The notes under the pieces: model-generated | What the model saw: the letters and a program-made list of their open reading frames with translations, nothing else | Database searches by the model: none | What the model was told of the DNA's origin: nothing | Assembly (NCBI RefSeq): GCF_020382885.2 | Contig: NC_058499.1 | Location: forward strand, 4,595,501 to 4,659,500 | Direction: 5' to 3' | DNA: 64,000 nt | DNA from: Scatophagus argus | Lineage: Eukaryota > Chordata > Actinopteri > Scatophagidae | Shown: piece after piece, positions 27,601 to 39,500 of the stretch | Layout: every line of letters begins with the position of its first letter | How positions within the stretch are numbered: position 1 is the first letter of the stretch | Position numbers and translations under genes: made by a program

Positions 27601-29620
27601 CAGTGAATGTTTCCAGCTTCAGGGGGCAGTAACGAGCCCATTACAGCTTGGGGTAATAAGCGTACCTGTACAAGTGACACAAAGGTGAAATCTACTCCTT
27701 CCCAATGAATGACACACAACATTTTGAATTCAGCAACCCTCTACGCTGCAGTTGGACTGAAATCTTTTATCATTTATTGATTCATTTTAATAGGACCTGG
27801 AGCAGACTACAGCCAGTAAAGTGAGCTTTTTAGTCCGGCCATAAATGTCTGTAGTCTCCTCTGTAAAAGACCATTTATGTTCTGTTTGATATGAGCCTGT
27901 TACAATTGATTCAAACACATATGACAAAGACATGACTGTTTGGAACATACTAAGCATACAGAAGAAGCATGTGGGTGAATAACAGAGGAGTGAGTTATGA
28001 TGCAGGAGTGTTTTGACAAATTTCTGTTTGAAGGGCAAAACTATTCCGAACCTTCAAGAGACGGGCATCTGGATCTCCAAAGACAGGAGGACGAGAGCGA
28101 TGTGAAATATTAATAATGCTATTAATACAAATATGTTATTAATGCCTCATTGGTGAGTGAATGAGCCATTTACTGCACCGTGAGTTAAAATATTCCATAA
28201 TTCCCCACTGTGAGATGCAGCCAAAGGATTATGGCTGCTTAATGCTGCAGAACACCTACACCGAGTTGGTGTTATGGCATCATTTTAAAGTTTCATCCTA
28301 TATGAAATCTGAATTCAGGTTTGGGACGTGATGTCTTCACGCTGTCAGATGTGAGAGGAGAAGAACTCGAAGCTGAGTGTCAAAACCACAGTCGCACTAA
28401 TTTTCTATTTCGCTGCCTCTTGGTTCCAGATCTGCTAAACATAAAAGGTGCAGAGCCTGAAAGTGTTCCCCAGCACCTCTGGATCACAAGCTCATCATGT
28501 TTGTGATGTCTGATTAACCTCTTTTCTCAGGAACAATTCATTTTCTTTTGCAGGGTCAATAAAGAGGACCAGAGACTTGCATAACAAAACACACAGTGCT
28601 GAACTAATACCCAGCACAGGAAATGAGCTTCAAAATATATTAAGCTCTCCAAGTTTAGTTAGTTAGTTTAGTTCAGTAAGCTACCTTTAAAGCTGGAGGG
28701 GTTATACTCAGATTTTAGGATTAACCCCAAACACAGAGAGGAGAAGAAAACATGCTAAACATTCTAAAAAATATACAAAGTATTAATGGCTTGTTGTTTG
28801 CTGTGGCCTTAGACTGTTGAAAATAAGCAATTTCAAGAAATCACGTTATTCTTTTTGGAGTCCGAATGATTAAACAAAAACATTATTGCCACATTGATCA
28901 ATAATAAAAAGAGTTATTAGTTGAAACACTGGACAGATTTTAAGGAAATCAAATCTGTGCAAGCAGAAAGGTTTAACCTGATGTTTTGTCTTTGGCGACC
29001 GCAGTGAGGATGACTTGTTGCAGTCAAAAGGACCCTGCAGCTAACACATAATGAGAGTCAATGGCAGGTCATTCACACTGAGGCACACTTAAAACACAGA
29101 CCTGGGTGAACAGAATCGATGCTGTAATGAGCCGAAGGGCTGTGATACCGAGCTTGCCACAGAGCAGCAGAGCTGTCAAGTCCCGGTAACAGGAGGTCAG
29201 AGGGGATGGACGGGGTTGCCATGACGTCGGACTGGCATCTAAAAGTGTCATTGATCATCAAGACTGGGAACAGCTTAAGAGTGGCACCGGCACAGCAGAG
29301 AACTGCTGATCGGCACTCTCCTGAGTCCACGCATCTTTCACAGCTGCTCAACCTCGGCGGCCCACACCGACAGGATGACTGTGGCCTGCTGCAATCCCTC
29401 AAGAGGAGAAGCAGCGTTTCATCTCACACAATACTGAAATATTCAGCTGAGTAATGATGGCTGAGGGTGACAAAATATCAGTCCAGGAAGGGACAAAAAA
29501 GCTATGCGCTTTTCTTTGTAATGAAGTCGTTTTGTTCTTATTGTTGAAAACAGCCTGCAGATTTTGTTTGTTTACTGGTTTGATGGGTACATGACACCCT
29601 ATCCAGAAAACACCCATGTA

Positions 29621-29657
<37 letters not shown>

Positions 29658-30421
29658 CTGACTGCCTGAACTGCATTTTAAATCTTGTTGCAGCACAAAC
29701 AGGCACGCTATTCTGCAGGAGGGTGGAATTAAATGTTTTACTTGACTTATCCACACATGCTGGATGCAGGCATGTTAATGTATGTTTACTTAATAAATAT
29801 GAACTGACACTTTGATCAGCAGTCTTGAAATAGACGACAGCATTTGATTCGCGCTGACAAGGAGGCATAGTGCTTTATTAAAGTGAAAAGACCTCTGCTG
29901 CGTCTACAACTTCAGTCTGAATGTATACAGTCACTGAGTTCAGGTGAGGGAAATGCGTCGCGTCCCATGGTGCAATACTGCAGCAACTGCCTCTGGATAC
30001 TATGGCATCCATTGCGTCAAAACATTTCTGTCCTGTTGATGTTCAGAATGTTTTCAGCGACTTTACACCCTGAAGATGCAGACTGAAACACAGCTCGCAC
30101 ACAACCAGAACCCACAGATTCATACCGGCGGTTCGCCTATCACTCACCCCGCTCTATCTGCGCTTTGGCGGCGTCCAGCTGGTGCTCTGTGCTGATCTCG
30201 CCGATCACTATCAGCATGTAGTAGCTGCCCCGGTCGAACGGAACCCCGCGCCGCCTTCTCCCTCCTCCTCGGCGATACCGTAGTCGTTCCTCGGACCCCG
30301 GCGGCGGTGGTGGCGGCGCGCTGTAGCCCTCGTCTTCTTCCACCACCGGGAGCGCACCTCGCACCGGAATCTCCATGGCAACAACCCCGGGAGTCGACGC
30401 CGAGGCTGACTCCATCGCCAT
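24663..30421 (-). CDS. map1a: MAP1A-type microtubule-associated protein, N-terminal exons 1-2 (partial gene)
   Basis: Two coding exons join in frame. Exon 1 is 30421-30148, ending in phase 1 at a GTGAGT donor. Exon 2 is 24764-24663, preceded by CCCGGCAG and followed by donor GTCAGT, again in phase 1. The joined 125 codons begin with an acidic, Pro-rich, Arg-rich leader (six prolines near residue 35, RRRR near 58) and then give YYMLIVIGEIS, IERGIRSWDVDL, CDLDQQLQLF and ITRHSAHFSSEVRG. These are hallmarks of the extreme N-terminus shared by MAP1A (long form), MAP1B and MAP1S, microtubule-binding scaffolds of neurons. CDLDQQL plus chromosomal context favour MAP1A. The start at 30421 is chosen because it has G at -3 and G at +4; the frame is open upstream to 30595 but that part looks like 5' UTR. 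Intron 1 is 5.4 kb. The large body exon, light chain and stop are not seen and should lie left of the window. MAP1 family membership is firm; paralogue assignment is less so. Confidence 0.8.
26910..27165 (+). repeat. Copy 2 of the GTTAGTTGCAGCC-type interspersed repeat
   Basis: Carries GTGAGGATGTCCTGCTCTTC, TTGGACTTTTGGTTGCACAA, TTATTTTCTGAAATTTAACG and a degraded end GAAAATAATAACAAAAACTG CAGC. It shares block order with the copies at 3670, 46990 and 47460. Confidence 0.55.
29622..29656 (+). repeat. (AC)n microsatellite in map1a intron 1
   Basis: An uninterrupted AC run of about 17 units. Confidence 0.9.
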
Positions 30422-30600
30422 GACAACTACCGGTGTGAGCCAGAAGAGGAGTATGGTGGGGTGAGGGAGGGAGGAAGGGGGACGGTGGGTGAGGCGGATA
30501 TTGAGAGGGGAGGGGAGTGAGGACAGAGGAAAACCAAACCTCCCTGAATATATAAAAAGATTTATTTCCGGTTCAGCTTTCAGAATAAGAGCCATGTGCT
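30422..30600 (-). promoter_or_regulatory. map1a 5' UTR and proximal promoter, edge of a CpG-rich island
   Basis: The CpG-dense stretch covering exon 1 continues upstream of the chosen ATG. The minus strand here is pyrimidine-rich (CCCTCCC/CCTCCC blocks) and carries a TTTTTATATATT stretch near 30545-30557 that could act as a TATA-like element. The frame remains open through the region, so an upstream in-frame ATG at 30595 cannot be excluded. The transcription start was not determined. Confidence 0.4.
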
Positions 30601-30631
30601 GTCTTCAAAACTCTGAAAGATTGGTGGACTT

Positions 30632-30653
30632 TTTTTTTTTTTTTTTTTTTTTA
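30632..30653 (+). repeat. Poly-T tract
   Basis: About 22 T residues just upstream of the map1a 5' end; it could be a retroposon A-tail in minus orientation but no body is recognisable. Confidence 0.85.
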
Positions 30654-31124
30654 AGATAAAAACACCTTTTAAACAGAGCTGTAGAAACTAACTGAACCAC
30701 AAAAACAGACCTTTTAATTTTAATATTGTTTATCTGAATAAATAACAGCCTATCTTGTCCCATGTCACCATGTTAATTATCTGCGTTAATCAGTGGATTT
30801 AGTTTGGCTCACAACATTTACAAAAAATTCAGAGAAGCAAACCACAGTAGGGAGAAGTCAGAAATTTATTTCTTTTTACCTGTTATTCAGGATTGACTTC
30901 AGCATTGGATTTAAACGCTGGTGTCTCCCCGGCATTTTAGTGGAGAAATGAGAATAAAGTATTAAGGGATGTAACGGTACTTAACTGACAGAGATGAGAC
31001 TGGATAAATCAGCAGATAGTTAAGTACTCGCTACCCTACAAAAATGACAGTTTCAAACAGTCCACAATACAACATCCTTGGAAGAAAGCACTTTGCAGGA
31101 AAAAGAAGCTTATTTGAGTCAATA

Positions 31125-31165
31125 ACTTACACTCAGTTGCCAGTTTGTTAGGTATTATATCAACT
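31125..31165 (+). repeat. Fragment of a CACTCAGTGGCC...TTAGGTA-type repeat end
   Basis: TTACACTCAGTTGCCAGTTT followed by GTTAGGTATTAT resembles the terminal part of a frequent teleost repeat. Only about 35 bases match, so it is a weak call. Confidence 0.3.
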
Positions 31166-33639
31166 GATTGGTCATGGATGGGAGGATGTGGCATCCAGTA
31201 AGCAGCTCCCGTACAGTTAAATGTGTGCAACATACATGTTCCATACAGTATAAAAAGGCATAAACAGCCAGTGACTGATGGTGGTCCAGCAGCCCTCATT
31301 ATTTTTGTTGTAAATTTACAACAAAAACAATAGAACGAGGGCTCAAAATGTATTTAAGCCGGGATGTATATTCTTGCACAAAAGCAGCCTGTGCTCCACG
31401 TGGCCATTTAAACTAGTGAAAGCAAAAACAAGTGTTGGAAACTCACAAAAGTCAGATCGAGCACCTTGAGCTTGACAATAAACTGACAGTTTATGGAAAA
31501 GACTGTGCATGTAGTTTGGCAGGATTTATAAATAGAACACGATTAGATCGCTCTAAATGTCAATCGCTCACTAATGTTCCCCCTCAGTATCCATTTAATA
31601 TTCAGGTAATGTATTAATGTGGTCAACCCAGTGCAGTTGATGTGGAGGATTTACTAGAATAATCTGTAGAACATTAAAAGACTTTTAATGTTAGTGTTTC
31701 TTCAGAGCACAAGCATGTTTTACACACATACACATCAGGACACGCTGATAAAGGCAAGGGAGTGAATGCAGACCAGCCTTAAAATAACCTCTAACTTCTC
31801 AGAGAAATGTTCTTCATTCAGCTTTTCTCCTGCTTAACCTTGAGCTGGGCACATTTCAGTGTGTAGCAGAGGGCATCTCAGCATTAACTGTCAGCACCAC
31901 ACTGAGGGGATAACAAGGAGGTCCACACTGACTTCTGTTGGGCCTCACAAGCCAAACTGAACCTTCCTTTAACTGTAATTATCATTGGTTTAATACTCAG
32001 CAGGAGATAGCTGTCAATATCCATCCCAGTTATACATTTCACATTGTTGCAGATGGTGAATACATTCCTCATTAAAGCTATATTTTCATGTGTGGGTTTC
32101 CATTTGGATTTCTTATACAAAATCCTAACACCCCAACATGCCAAATTAAGGGCTCACATAATATCTCATATTAAAAAACAAAACATAATTTCTAATCTAG
32201 GATTCAAGCAAAATGGTCCTTGTCGGTGCAACATCCCACAGTAGAAGTGTGAAGATACCTCTTGTGTTTTAGCTGCAGGTTTCTCTGACAGTGAGTCAGC
32301 ACTTCACTCCATAGACGACCTGCACCACAGTCATACTGTCCTCTAGTGGTAATAAACAAGACTCCAACACACTGCAAGCTCATGTATGATGTAAACTACA
32401 ATACATCCGCAAGTTATGTCTAAAAAAAGAAACACAACTCACCAGAATGTACAATTTCAGTCTTTTTATTGTACAAAAAAGAAAACACAAACAAAGTAAA
32501 ATCATTTTAGAACCCAGTGCCACATGGTCAAGATTACTGTATCAAAATATGGCAACTGCAAAATTGGCCTCTTTTTCGCCATCTGCAGGACAACTGATGT
32601 TAAAACACCTTAAATCATCAATAAACACAATATCCCTCTACCATTGGCTCGATATGTTCTCCAATCATCAAAACCCTCTAAAGGCTGTACATAATATAAA
32701 CATGTACATTTGAACCCGATCTAGTGCATGAAAGTATGAAATGTCAGGTGTTACTCAAAACATGTGAACCAAAGAATAAACAAGAAAATGTATTTATTCC
32801 ACAGAAGTTGAATTCAGTAAGGTTTGTGAAACCAATCACATGAAATCACTTACTGTGGCTGGCTTGTTAGGAAAGCTCAGGTATTGGTAATTCAATCATT
32901 AGGTATTAATCAGTATGCTCAAGATAAGCCAGTGGTACGCGACCTTTCACTGTCTCTCATTATTAACACCATCTCATCAAAGGCTTTTCTGTGGTATTCA
33001 GATTATAGAACTGGCATTAATGAAGGGAAACCTCCATTGAAAAATAAAAGCAGATAATTAAGCACATTTATGTGTCGTAGTTTAAAAAAAAAAAAAAAAA
33101 AAGTTCACAGCAGTCACAGTTACAGTCAGGATGCAAAGAAGAGTGAAACAGTGCAGCTGCACTTCTGAAAGCTCAGGAAGAAAACCCGTGTGCACCAGAT
33201 GCTGATGGTCGTGTTTGATGGACAGTTATTCTGAGCTTCAGACACAGACCGAGGAAAGAAACAGTGACAGACAGATGGATGGACAGACAGACAGACAGGT
33301 AGAGGTAGCAGTCTGGGTTTCAGTGCAGATTCCTCACAGACTGTTGAGGTCACCGAGTGGTCACAAATGTCTTCCTCTCCTCTTTGTGTCCAGTCTCTTC
33401 TGTCCTTCTTGGAGAGAAGAGAGGAAACTGACAGAAAAGTGTCAGACTCTCAGTCACAAAAGAGAAAATGACCTGGAGCTCCTGATGCACATATGGTCTA
33501 CAGCATGATAGGTTTAGCTATTGTTTATGAATGAAGTTAAACATTATAGCTAAGAGCAGTTTAGTTCATTGATATCTGAGCAAGTTAGCAACAGTAAATC
33601 AGTCTCATACCAGGCATTGCTCTGAAACCCTCTGACCTA

Positions 33640-33840
33640 AAAGAAAGACAGAAAAAAGAATTCAAAAGACAACAGAAGAGGCAAGAACAAAGAGTGAAAG
33701 AGTAAGGATTAAAAGACAGAAAGAAGAATTTATAAAGACATGAGGAAGAAAGGAGAAGGAGAAAGCATAAGGAGGAAAAATAAAGAATAAAAAACAAGCT
33801 GAGAGGAAGAGTTAAGCAAGTTGAAAGACAAACATAAAAT
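33640..33840 (+). repeat. Purine-rich (A/G) low-complexity stretch
   Basis: About 200 bases consisting almost wholly of A and G in irregular GAAAGA/AGGAAGAA units. The minus frame across it (Phe/Leu/Ser-rich) is a composition artefact. Confidence 0.7.
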
Positions 33841-34199
33841 TCCAGCTAACATGGCAAACAGCAGTGTTAAAATAGAGAGCAGCAATGTTCACAGCAGAGC
33901 TTAATATTAGCAACATATTCTGAATTCTGAACATTTAAGAAGCCTAAGCAGTAATACCTCTGCCAAAGAACAGAATCAACTGGAACAAATCAGAGTGACA
34001 AAAGTTAAATTTGCTTCATTGAGTGGATCTCAGCCTGAGCCACCAGCCCTGACAACTGCTGCAGACTGTAAAACGCAACTGACACAGTGTGGTTTCACAC
34101 AGCAAAGATGGTCACCGGTCCAAGCAACAGCTACACATTACCAGCATTAATGGTCATAAAGTGTCAAACTGCCAAGCGCCAAAAACCAGCTTTGATGAA

Positions 34200-34250
34200 T
34201 GATGAGATTCATCTTCAATTTCCCTCGGGATCAATAAAGTATCTATCTAG
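34200..34250 (+). repeat. Short LINE-type 3' tail with ATCT repeats
   Basis: CCCTCGGGATCAATAAAGTA followed by TCTATCTAG matches the tails at 49832 and 63543 but only about 40 bases are recognisable. Confidence 0.5.
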
Positions 34251-34369
34251 TTTCAAATATTTACTTATTTAAATTACAAATTTGCTGGTCCTATGTTGTG
34301 TTTTAGTTAATTCTTGTGCAAAAGCTTACAAGACAAAAACCTCAGCTCAGTTTAATGCAACCAACCCAC

Positions 34370-35140
34370 AGCACAAGACCTTCCAGATTCATTTCATTTC
34401 AACACCATGTAGCAGCATTGAAGGATCACAAGGCACAAGCCACACACCAAATGGAAACAAATGAAAAGTTCAGCCACATAATTTGAACAACGATACCAAT
34501 GCAACAGCAGCAGAAGAGTGTATCAACCAGTGGACGCAGTGTTCAGAGCTTTCTGGTACAAGAGCACAGACACAATGAACACCAACCTGACAGCAAACAC
34601 CAACATCAAGAAATGAGGATTTGAAAACAAAACAAAACAAACAACAAAAAAAAAACAAAACTTCCATGTATCAGCATTTCCAAACAAACTAGGTAAGCAA
34701 GTATTATAATATGATAAATTTAAACCAAACAATTCACCCAATAAGCAGCAGAGAGTTACAGCACACCAAAGCCTCAGAAGCCACGAGAACACTCACATGC
34801 ACATTTCTAATATAAAACAATTGCTACAACTTAAAGGAAAATATGTACAAAACCAGCAAGGCCAAACCAAACCAGGAAAGACCAAACCTGGCAACACAAC
34901 AAGGCCTCCAAGACTCAGGCTTAAATATTCATATTTCAACACCATATCAAGAAACCACAAGTCACAAGCCAAACATCAGATGAAAACAACAAAGTTCAGC
35001 CACTCCAAGACATGACTGGAAGAACCAGTACCAATGCAGGAGCAGCAGCGTAAGAGCATATCAACCAGCAGACACTGAACACCAGACTGACATCAGCTCA
35101 GCATGCTAGAAAAAACATAAAGCAAGTACTTAGCTTGTTG
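34370..35140 (+). repeat. Diverged direct duplication, two copies about 535 bp apart
   Basis: Copy A (about 34370-34715) and copy B (about 34895-35135) share, in order: ATTTCAACACCAT, CACAAG-CACAAGCCA-ACA, AAAGTTCAGCCAC, ACCAATGCA-AGCAGCAG, TATCAACCAG and GAACACC. After these come TCAGCAT and AAGCAAGTA. No frame is shared, so this looks like an old local duplication of noncoding DNA or two copies of one unknown repeat. Confidence 0.55.
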
Positions 35141-35559
35141 AGGTGAAGCGAAGGTGATGTTCTGGTCCTCAGTGAAACTTGTCTGACGGAGTCTGGGTGG
35201 TCCAGAAGACATGGAACCCTTAAAGCTTCAGGCTTGGAGTGTGTGTTTGAGGCCTGAGCCTAATATGGCCGACAGCTAACAAATAGAGCAGCTAAATCTG
35301 GCCAGCGTGCAGCACAAACACCTGTCCTCCACCAAGCTATCTCAAAACAACAGTACTGACCTAACTTATATTATTCTTCAAAAGCATTTTCATAAAAACC
35401 CAGAAGCAAGCTAGCAAAGGAGCCATGACTAGCACCAGCACAGCACACCCACAGTGGGCAGACCATCAGTTTAAATAGCCCGCCTTGAAAAAAGGGTGCG
35501 TTTGTTACATCCACCAGCCAGAAGAGTATCTCATGTAGAATTTTAGCTAACAGTTGTCT

Positions 35560-35602
35560 GTCTGAACTAGCTTGCATGTTGAACTAGCTTGCAGGTTGAA
35601 AA
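35560..35602 (+). repeat. Short tandem duplication, unit about 19 bp
   Basis: GAACTAGCTTGCATGTT is followed directly by GAACTAGCTTGCAGGTT, two adjacent near-identical units with one mismatch. Confidence 0.6.
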
Positions 35603-35754
35603 GACTTGCAACTTTGATCCCATTTGTGTTTAGCCTAGTTATGCTTTTCTAACCACCACCATTATGGGCTGTCTACAACCATATTAGAAACTGACAGTGT
35701 AACCATATAACTAAGTTTAATGAAAACACACTGCACAATGATGCTTTGGTATGA

Positions 35755-35830
35755 TGCTCTGGTCCAGACTAAAATAACTTAACAACTATTGGATGGATTT
35801 ACATAAACAGATGTACAGATAGGTACAGAT
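35755..35830 (+). repeat. Fragment of an ACAACTATTGGATGGATT-type teleost repeat
   Basis: CTGGTCCAGACTAAAATAAC then TTAACAACTATTGGATGGAT and a (CAGATGTACAGATA)-like run match the 5' part of the same widespread fish repeat whose 3' motif is near 16140. Confidence 0.4.
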
Positions 35831-38384
35831 ACAGACATATATCGTTACTTCCAATTTCTGTATAACAGAATTTTCCATCAATTTCTTAAATGAGGAAGAA
35901 TGGCTCCCTTGCAAAAGACTCCAGTGAAAAGAAAACTTTTCAGAAGAAGGATCACTAAAAGCATAGTGCCATTGTAAAAATAAAATTAAAAAAAGGGCAT
36001 TTATGTGAAAATGCTGTCAATCCTAATTCAAGAGAAGATGTCTTTTTGTAAAGGTTCTCATCCACTTCGATCTGTTTCGTAAGACTGAAGCACTCAGTAC
36101 GTTGTAGTTTCGCATCATCCTGCTGTCACTCCTTTTAGATATTAGATATTGTCAAGAGAAAAATGATGGGCCTCAGACACTTTTTACTACTTTCATTTAT
36201 GCCGTGCAATGAGCAGAAACTAAGCTTGAGAGGGACGAATCGAAGCGACAGCCTTCCATTTTACCTTTCGTCCAGCAGATACAAATGAAAACCACAGATG
36301 ACAGAATGTCTAAACTCAAAGTGACAGGATATGAGACTCTCAGAGAGGAGTCTTAACATGTTCAGGTTTATATTCTTGAAATGTTTTTTCTGTATTCATT
36401 ATGCCATATATTTTCATTTGATAACACATGCAGCATTATGTGGGCACACTTAATAACCAAATGTAAAGGTAACCAAATCTTATGAGGGGCCATATAAGCC
36501 ATATTTCATTCTGGTCGCGATTGCCAAGTACCTTGTTCTTGATCAATAGTTCGATCAATCACCGATTTCAAAAATGTTTGTTCCTATCAGTCCTTTACAT
36601 GGGACAGTAAGGTCCCGCTTATCCTTTCAGTTGTGAACATGTTTTATTCGTCACACAATAACCTATTTAATTGGCATGTTTTCACTGGATGTTTTGGCCG
36701 TTTCACGTATTCATCTGCCGGACAACAATACATGACACTGGCCAGTAGCCGCTGGCTAACGTACACTCTGCTTGTCGCGTGTTTAACTTCCAGTTTTAAT
36801 AGATGGGTAGTAGATAATAGATAATTTACTCAAAAAAATTTCAGAACTGAATAAAAATTATATTCAAACTGAAAAAACTTTTTCTAAACTTATTTTTAGT
36901 TCAAGTACAATGTTGTATTTTTCAAAGTTCTAAATTGAAATTTCAACTTTCAAGTTCAAATCTTTTTTTCAAATTAATAAAACCTTTGGTGCTGATTTGG
37001 CTCCATACTATCCCACTGTTTTGGCCCCAACCCCCAAGTTTAGGAAACCTGCTAAATTGAAATGTGAGAGTTAGTGAGTTTCAGGCCAGTTTCAGGCCAT
37101 GATTCAATGGTAAAAAATAAGTGTTTATGATACAGTCAAGTTCAAGTAAGTCGCTCTAAATTCAAGATACACATACTGAATGTTTGTAAGGACTCAATAA
37201 TGGTGGACACTTGATGAAGTGGGTTCTGGATTTCCCACTTACATTATCAAAAAGGATGGTTTGTGTAAGAAAAAAATATTGACAGCTTTGAATCAAAGCA
37301 AAGCATTTTATTAGATTGCTATATTCAACATTGAAATACAAAAAGCATTGAATTCTGTTGCCCCAAAACAATGCATGAGATGTGTGAATGATCACTGAAT
37401 GATCAATGATTCAATGAATCATGATGTAAGATCAAACCTTAAATTAGACCAATACCTGTTGCAATAACATCACAAAAAATACTGTGAGTTTGCAGTCGTT
37501 CTTTTGAAATGCTAATATGTTACATCTAAGCTGATGTTTTAAAACAGGTCATCAGTTAAACACACATATGTTTTTTTCAATATTACAAATCACATAGAAA
37601 ATATACATCAGTACAAAGTAAATAATTTAGAACTTGGTCTTAGAAAGGTGCAAGGAAGACTTGGGGAAGGGAAGTGTTAGGAACATTTGCACCACTGTAG
37701 TAGAAATTAGAAGACACCCATCAAGGAAATCTGGGATTCAGGTCCTGCTTCTCCCGTTGAACATGTGAAAGCCTCATAAGACTGCCGTGAAATCTGAGCC
37801 TGAGAATCCAATTATTCCTAAAATTTAACACTCATTGACACTCAACAGGCTCAGCCCATCAAGGCAACTGTATTAACTGGTGCCAATCTGCTTGGAGAAA
37901 ATACCGTTTTGTTTGTTTTTTAGCAAAATTTTCCGTTTTACAGTTAGTATTGCTTTGGTGTCCTTAGTAACACCATTTGAGCAAAGCAGTGATCAAAGAT
38001 GTAGTTGAAGCTGCATCTAAACTTAGGTGGAAATTTAATTTGCTTGAAATTGATTGAAGCTAAACACTTTGATTTTTTTTCTCCCTCTGTGGATGTGGTC
38101 TTTATGTAGAAAGCATCATGTGATACCAAAATATACAGTATTTCCACTGATTTTCTGACAAGGACAACAAAAACTTTCCAGGCAAAAGCCAAAGGCACAC
38201 ATTTCAAAAACTGACAACCCCTGAAAGTGGTTGGGAGTATTTTCTTCATTAAATAGTTGTCCACAGATTGAAGATACAGTGACATGAATACCCAAAACAT
38301 CTAATCTACAGTTACTTTTCTTCCTTATTATTTGCAGCACACAAAAGAAATGATTCGCCAAAACAGGCTCAACAACATAAAACC

Positions 38385-38760
38385 CTGACTCCAAAAACAC
38401 TGAGACACTGTGTAAAACAAAACTAAAACAGTATGTGATCATTTATTTGTCCTTTTAAGACATAATCTCAATTGAACACAGTACAAAACAAGTTATTTAA
38501 TGTTTGAACTCATCAAAGTCACTGATTTTTGTAAATACATTCCTATTCTGTGACATGTTTCAAACATGGAAGAGCAACAAAAGTATGAGAACGTTGTGAA
38601 ATGCTCAAAAATCACCTGTATGGAACCTCAGGTATTATGACTGCTATGAAAGGCTGAGTGATTCACAAGGAAGGATTGGCTGAAGTTCACCACTTTGTGA
38701 AACACACGACTGTCTGAACCGTATTACTACATGAGCTCAGGAACACTTTCTGTTTTTTTT
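38385..38760 (+). repeat. Degraded DNA-transposon-like interspersed repeat
   Basis: The order ACACTGAGACACTGTGTAAA, ATTTAATGTTTGAACTCATC, AGAGCAACAAAAGTATGAGA, GTGAAATGCTCAAAAATCAC, TGAGTGATTCACAAGGAAGG and GTTCACCACTTTGTGAAACA follows a widespread fish repeat that I know to carry transposase remnants elsewhere. This copy has no open transposase frame. The family name is uncertain. It lies downstream of scamp2 and may be part of its 3' UTR or beyond. Confidence 0.5.
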
Positions 38761-39500
38761 ATTTACCGTTTTTACACATCGTCCAATTGTCTAAGGGATC
38801 AGGGTTGCGAAAGAAATGCTTTTGAGATGGAAAAAAAATGCCAATTAATGACCAGAAATACTTCATCGCTCCTATATTACAGGATCGGGGTCCACCATCA
38901 GTGTGGAGAAACAAAAGCATACTGCACCCACATGAATACATGTGATCAGCACACCAGTACACACACGCACACGCACACACACACAGTCACATATTACACC
39001 AAAGAGCATTGCCAAAAAAAAGTGCACACAAAATATACAAAGCCAGGACACACTGAAGTAGCAATCAGTGAGCTTCATTCATGCTTTCCACCAAATAATG
39101 CACTTGATGTGTGACTTTCCCCTCGTCTGCCTTTTAAACACCCAAACAGAGGCAGACGAAGTCACTCTGCAGGAGACACGCTGACTGAGTAAAGCAAAGT
39201 TAATACGGGGAATTACATGTGCATTGATGTTGGGGATGAAAGGAGGGAGGCCACTATTACAGCCTCACTGAGCTCAAGGTCTATACATTATTAGGTTAGA
39301 TTACAATTTGCAGCTGCTGGCTCCCAAGGATGAGAAATGTTCTGAGCATCACAATGACTTCCTGCTTCTTTGGCGGCAACCATGTACTCAATGAGCCTAA
39401 ACTTCCTGCGTTGTTCAGCTATGTTTTAGTTTATAATCTAGACCTGATAACATGTAGACCTTGACCTGCTAAATGGAGCTTAGCTTAGCTCCATCTACCA

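Larger units (their letters stand above)
24765..30147 (-). other. map1a intron 1
   Basis: This interval is bounded by a GTGAGT donor and a CCCGGCAG acceptor. It contains a 35-bp CA repeat at 29622-29656, a shorter CA run near 26208-26234, a degraded copy of the repeat ending in a GTTAGTTGCAGCC-like motif (about 26910-27165), and a TAAT-rich block at about 28090-28260 that looks like a possible conserved element. No coding exon was recognised in it. The region 25190-25260 is strongly AT-rich. Confidence 0.6.
30654..39500. other. Intergenic region between map1a and scamp2, including the scamp2 3' UTR
   Basis: No coding sequence recognised. Besides the repeats listed, there are short ACAGACAG runs near 33270-33300, a poly-A tract at about 33083-33102, and AT-rich sequence with repeated AAGTTCAA motifs at 36830-36990. 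The scamp2 3' UTR must occupy its right-hand end, but I could not choose a polyadenylation site with confidence; a minus-strand AATAAA lies near 38763. Confidence 0.45.

Noticed and set aside
30422..30595. Longer map1a start at the in-frame ATG at 30595
   Set aside because: The intervening residues are hydrophobic and unlike MAP1 N-termini. The ATG at 30421 has a better context, so the upstream part is read as 5' UTR.
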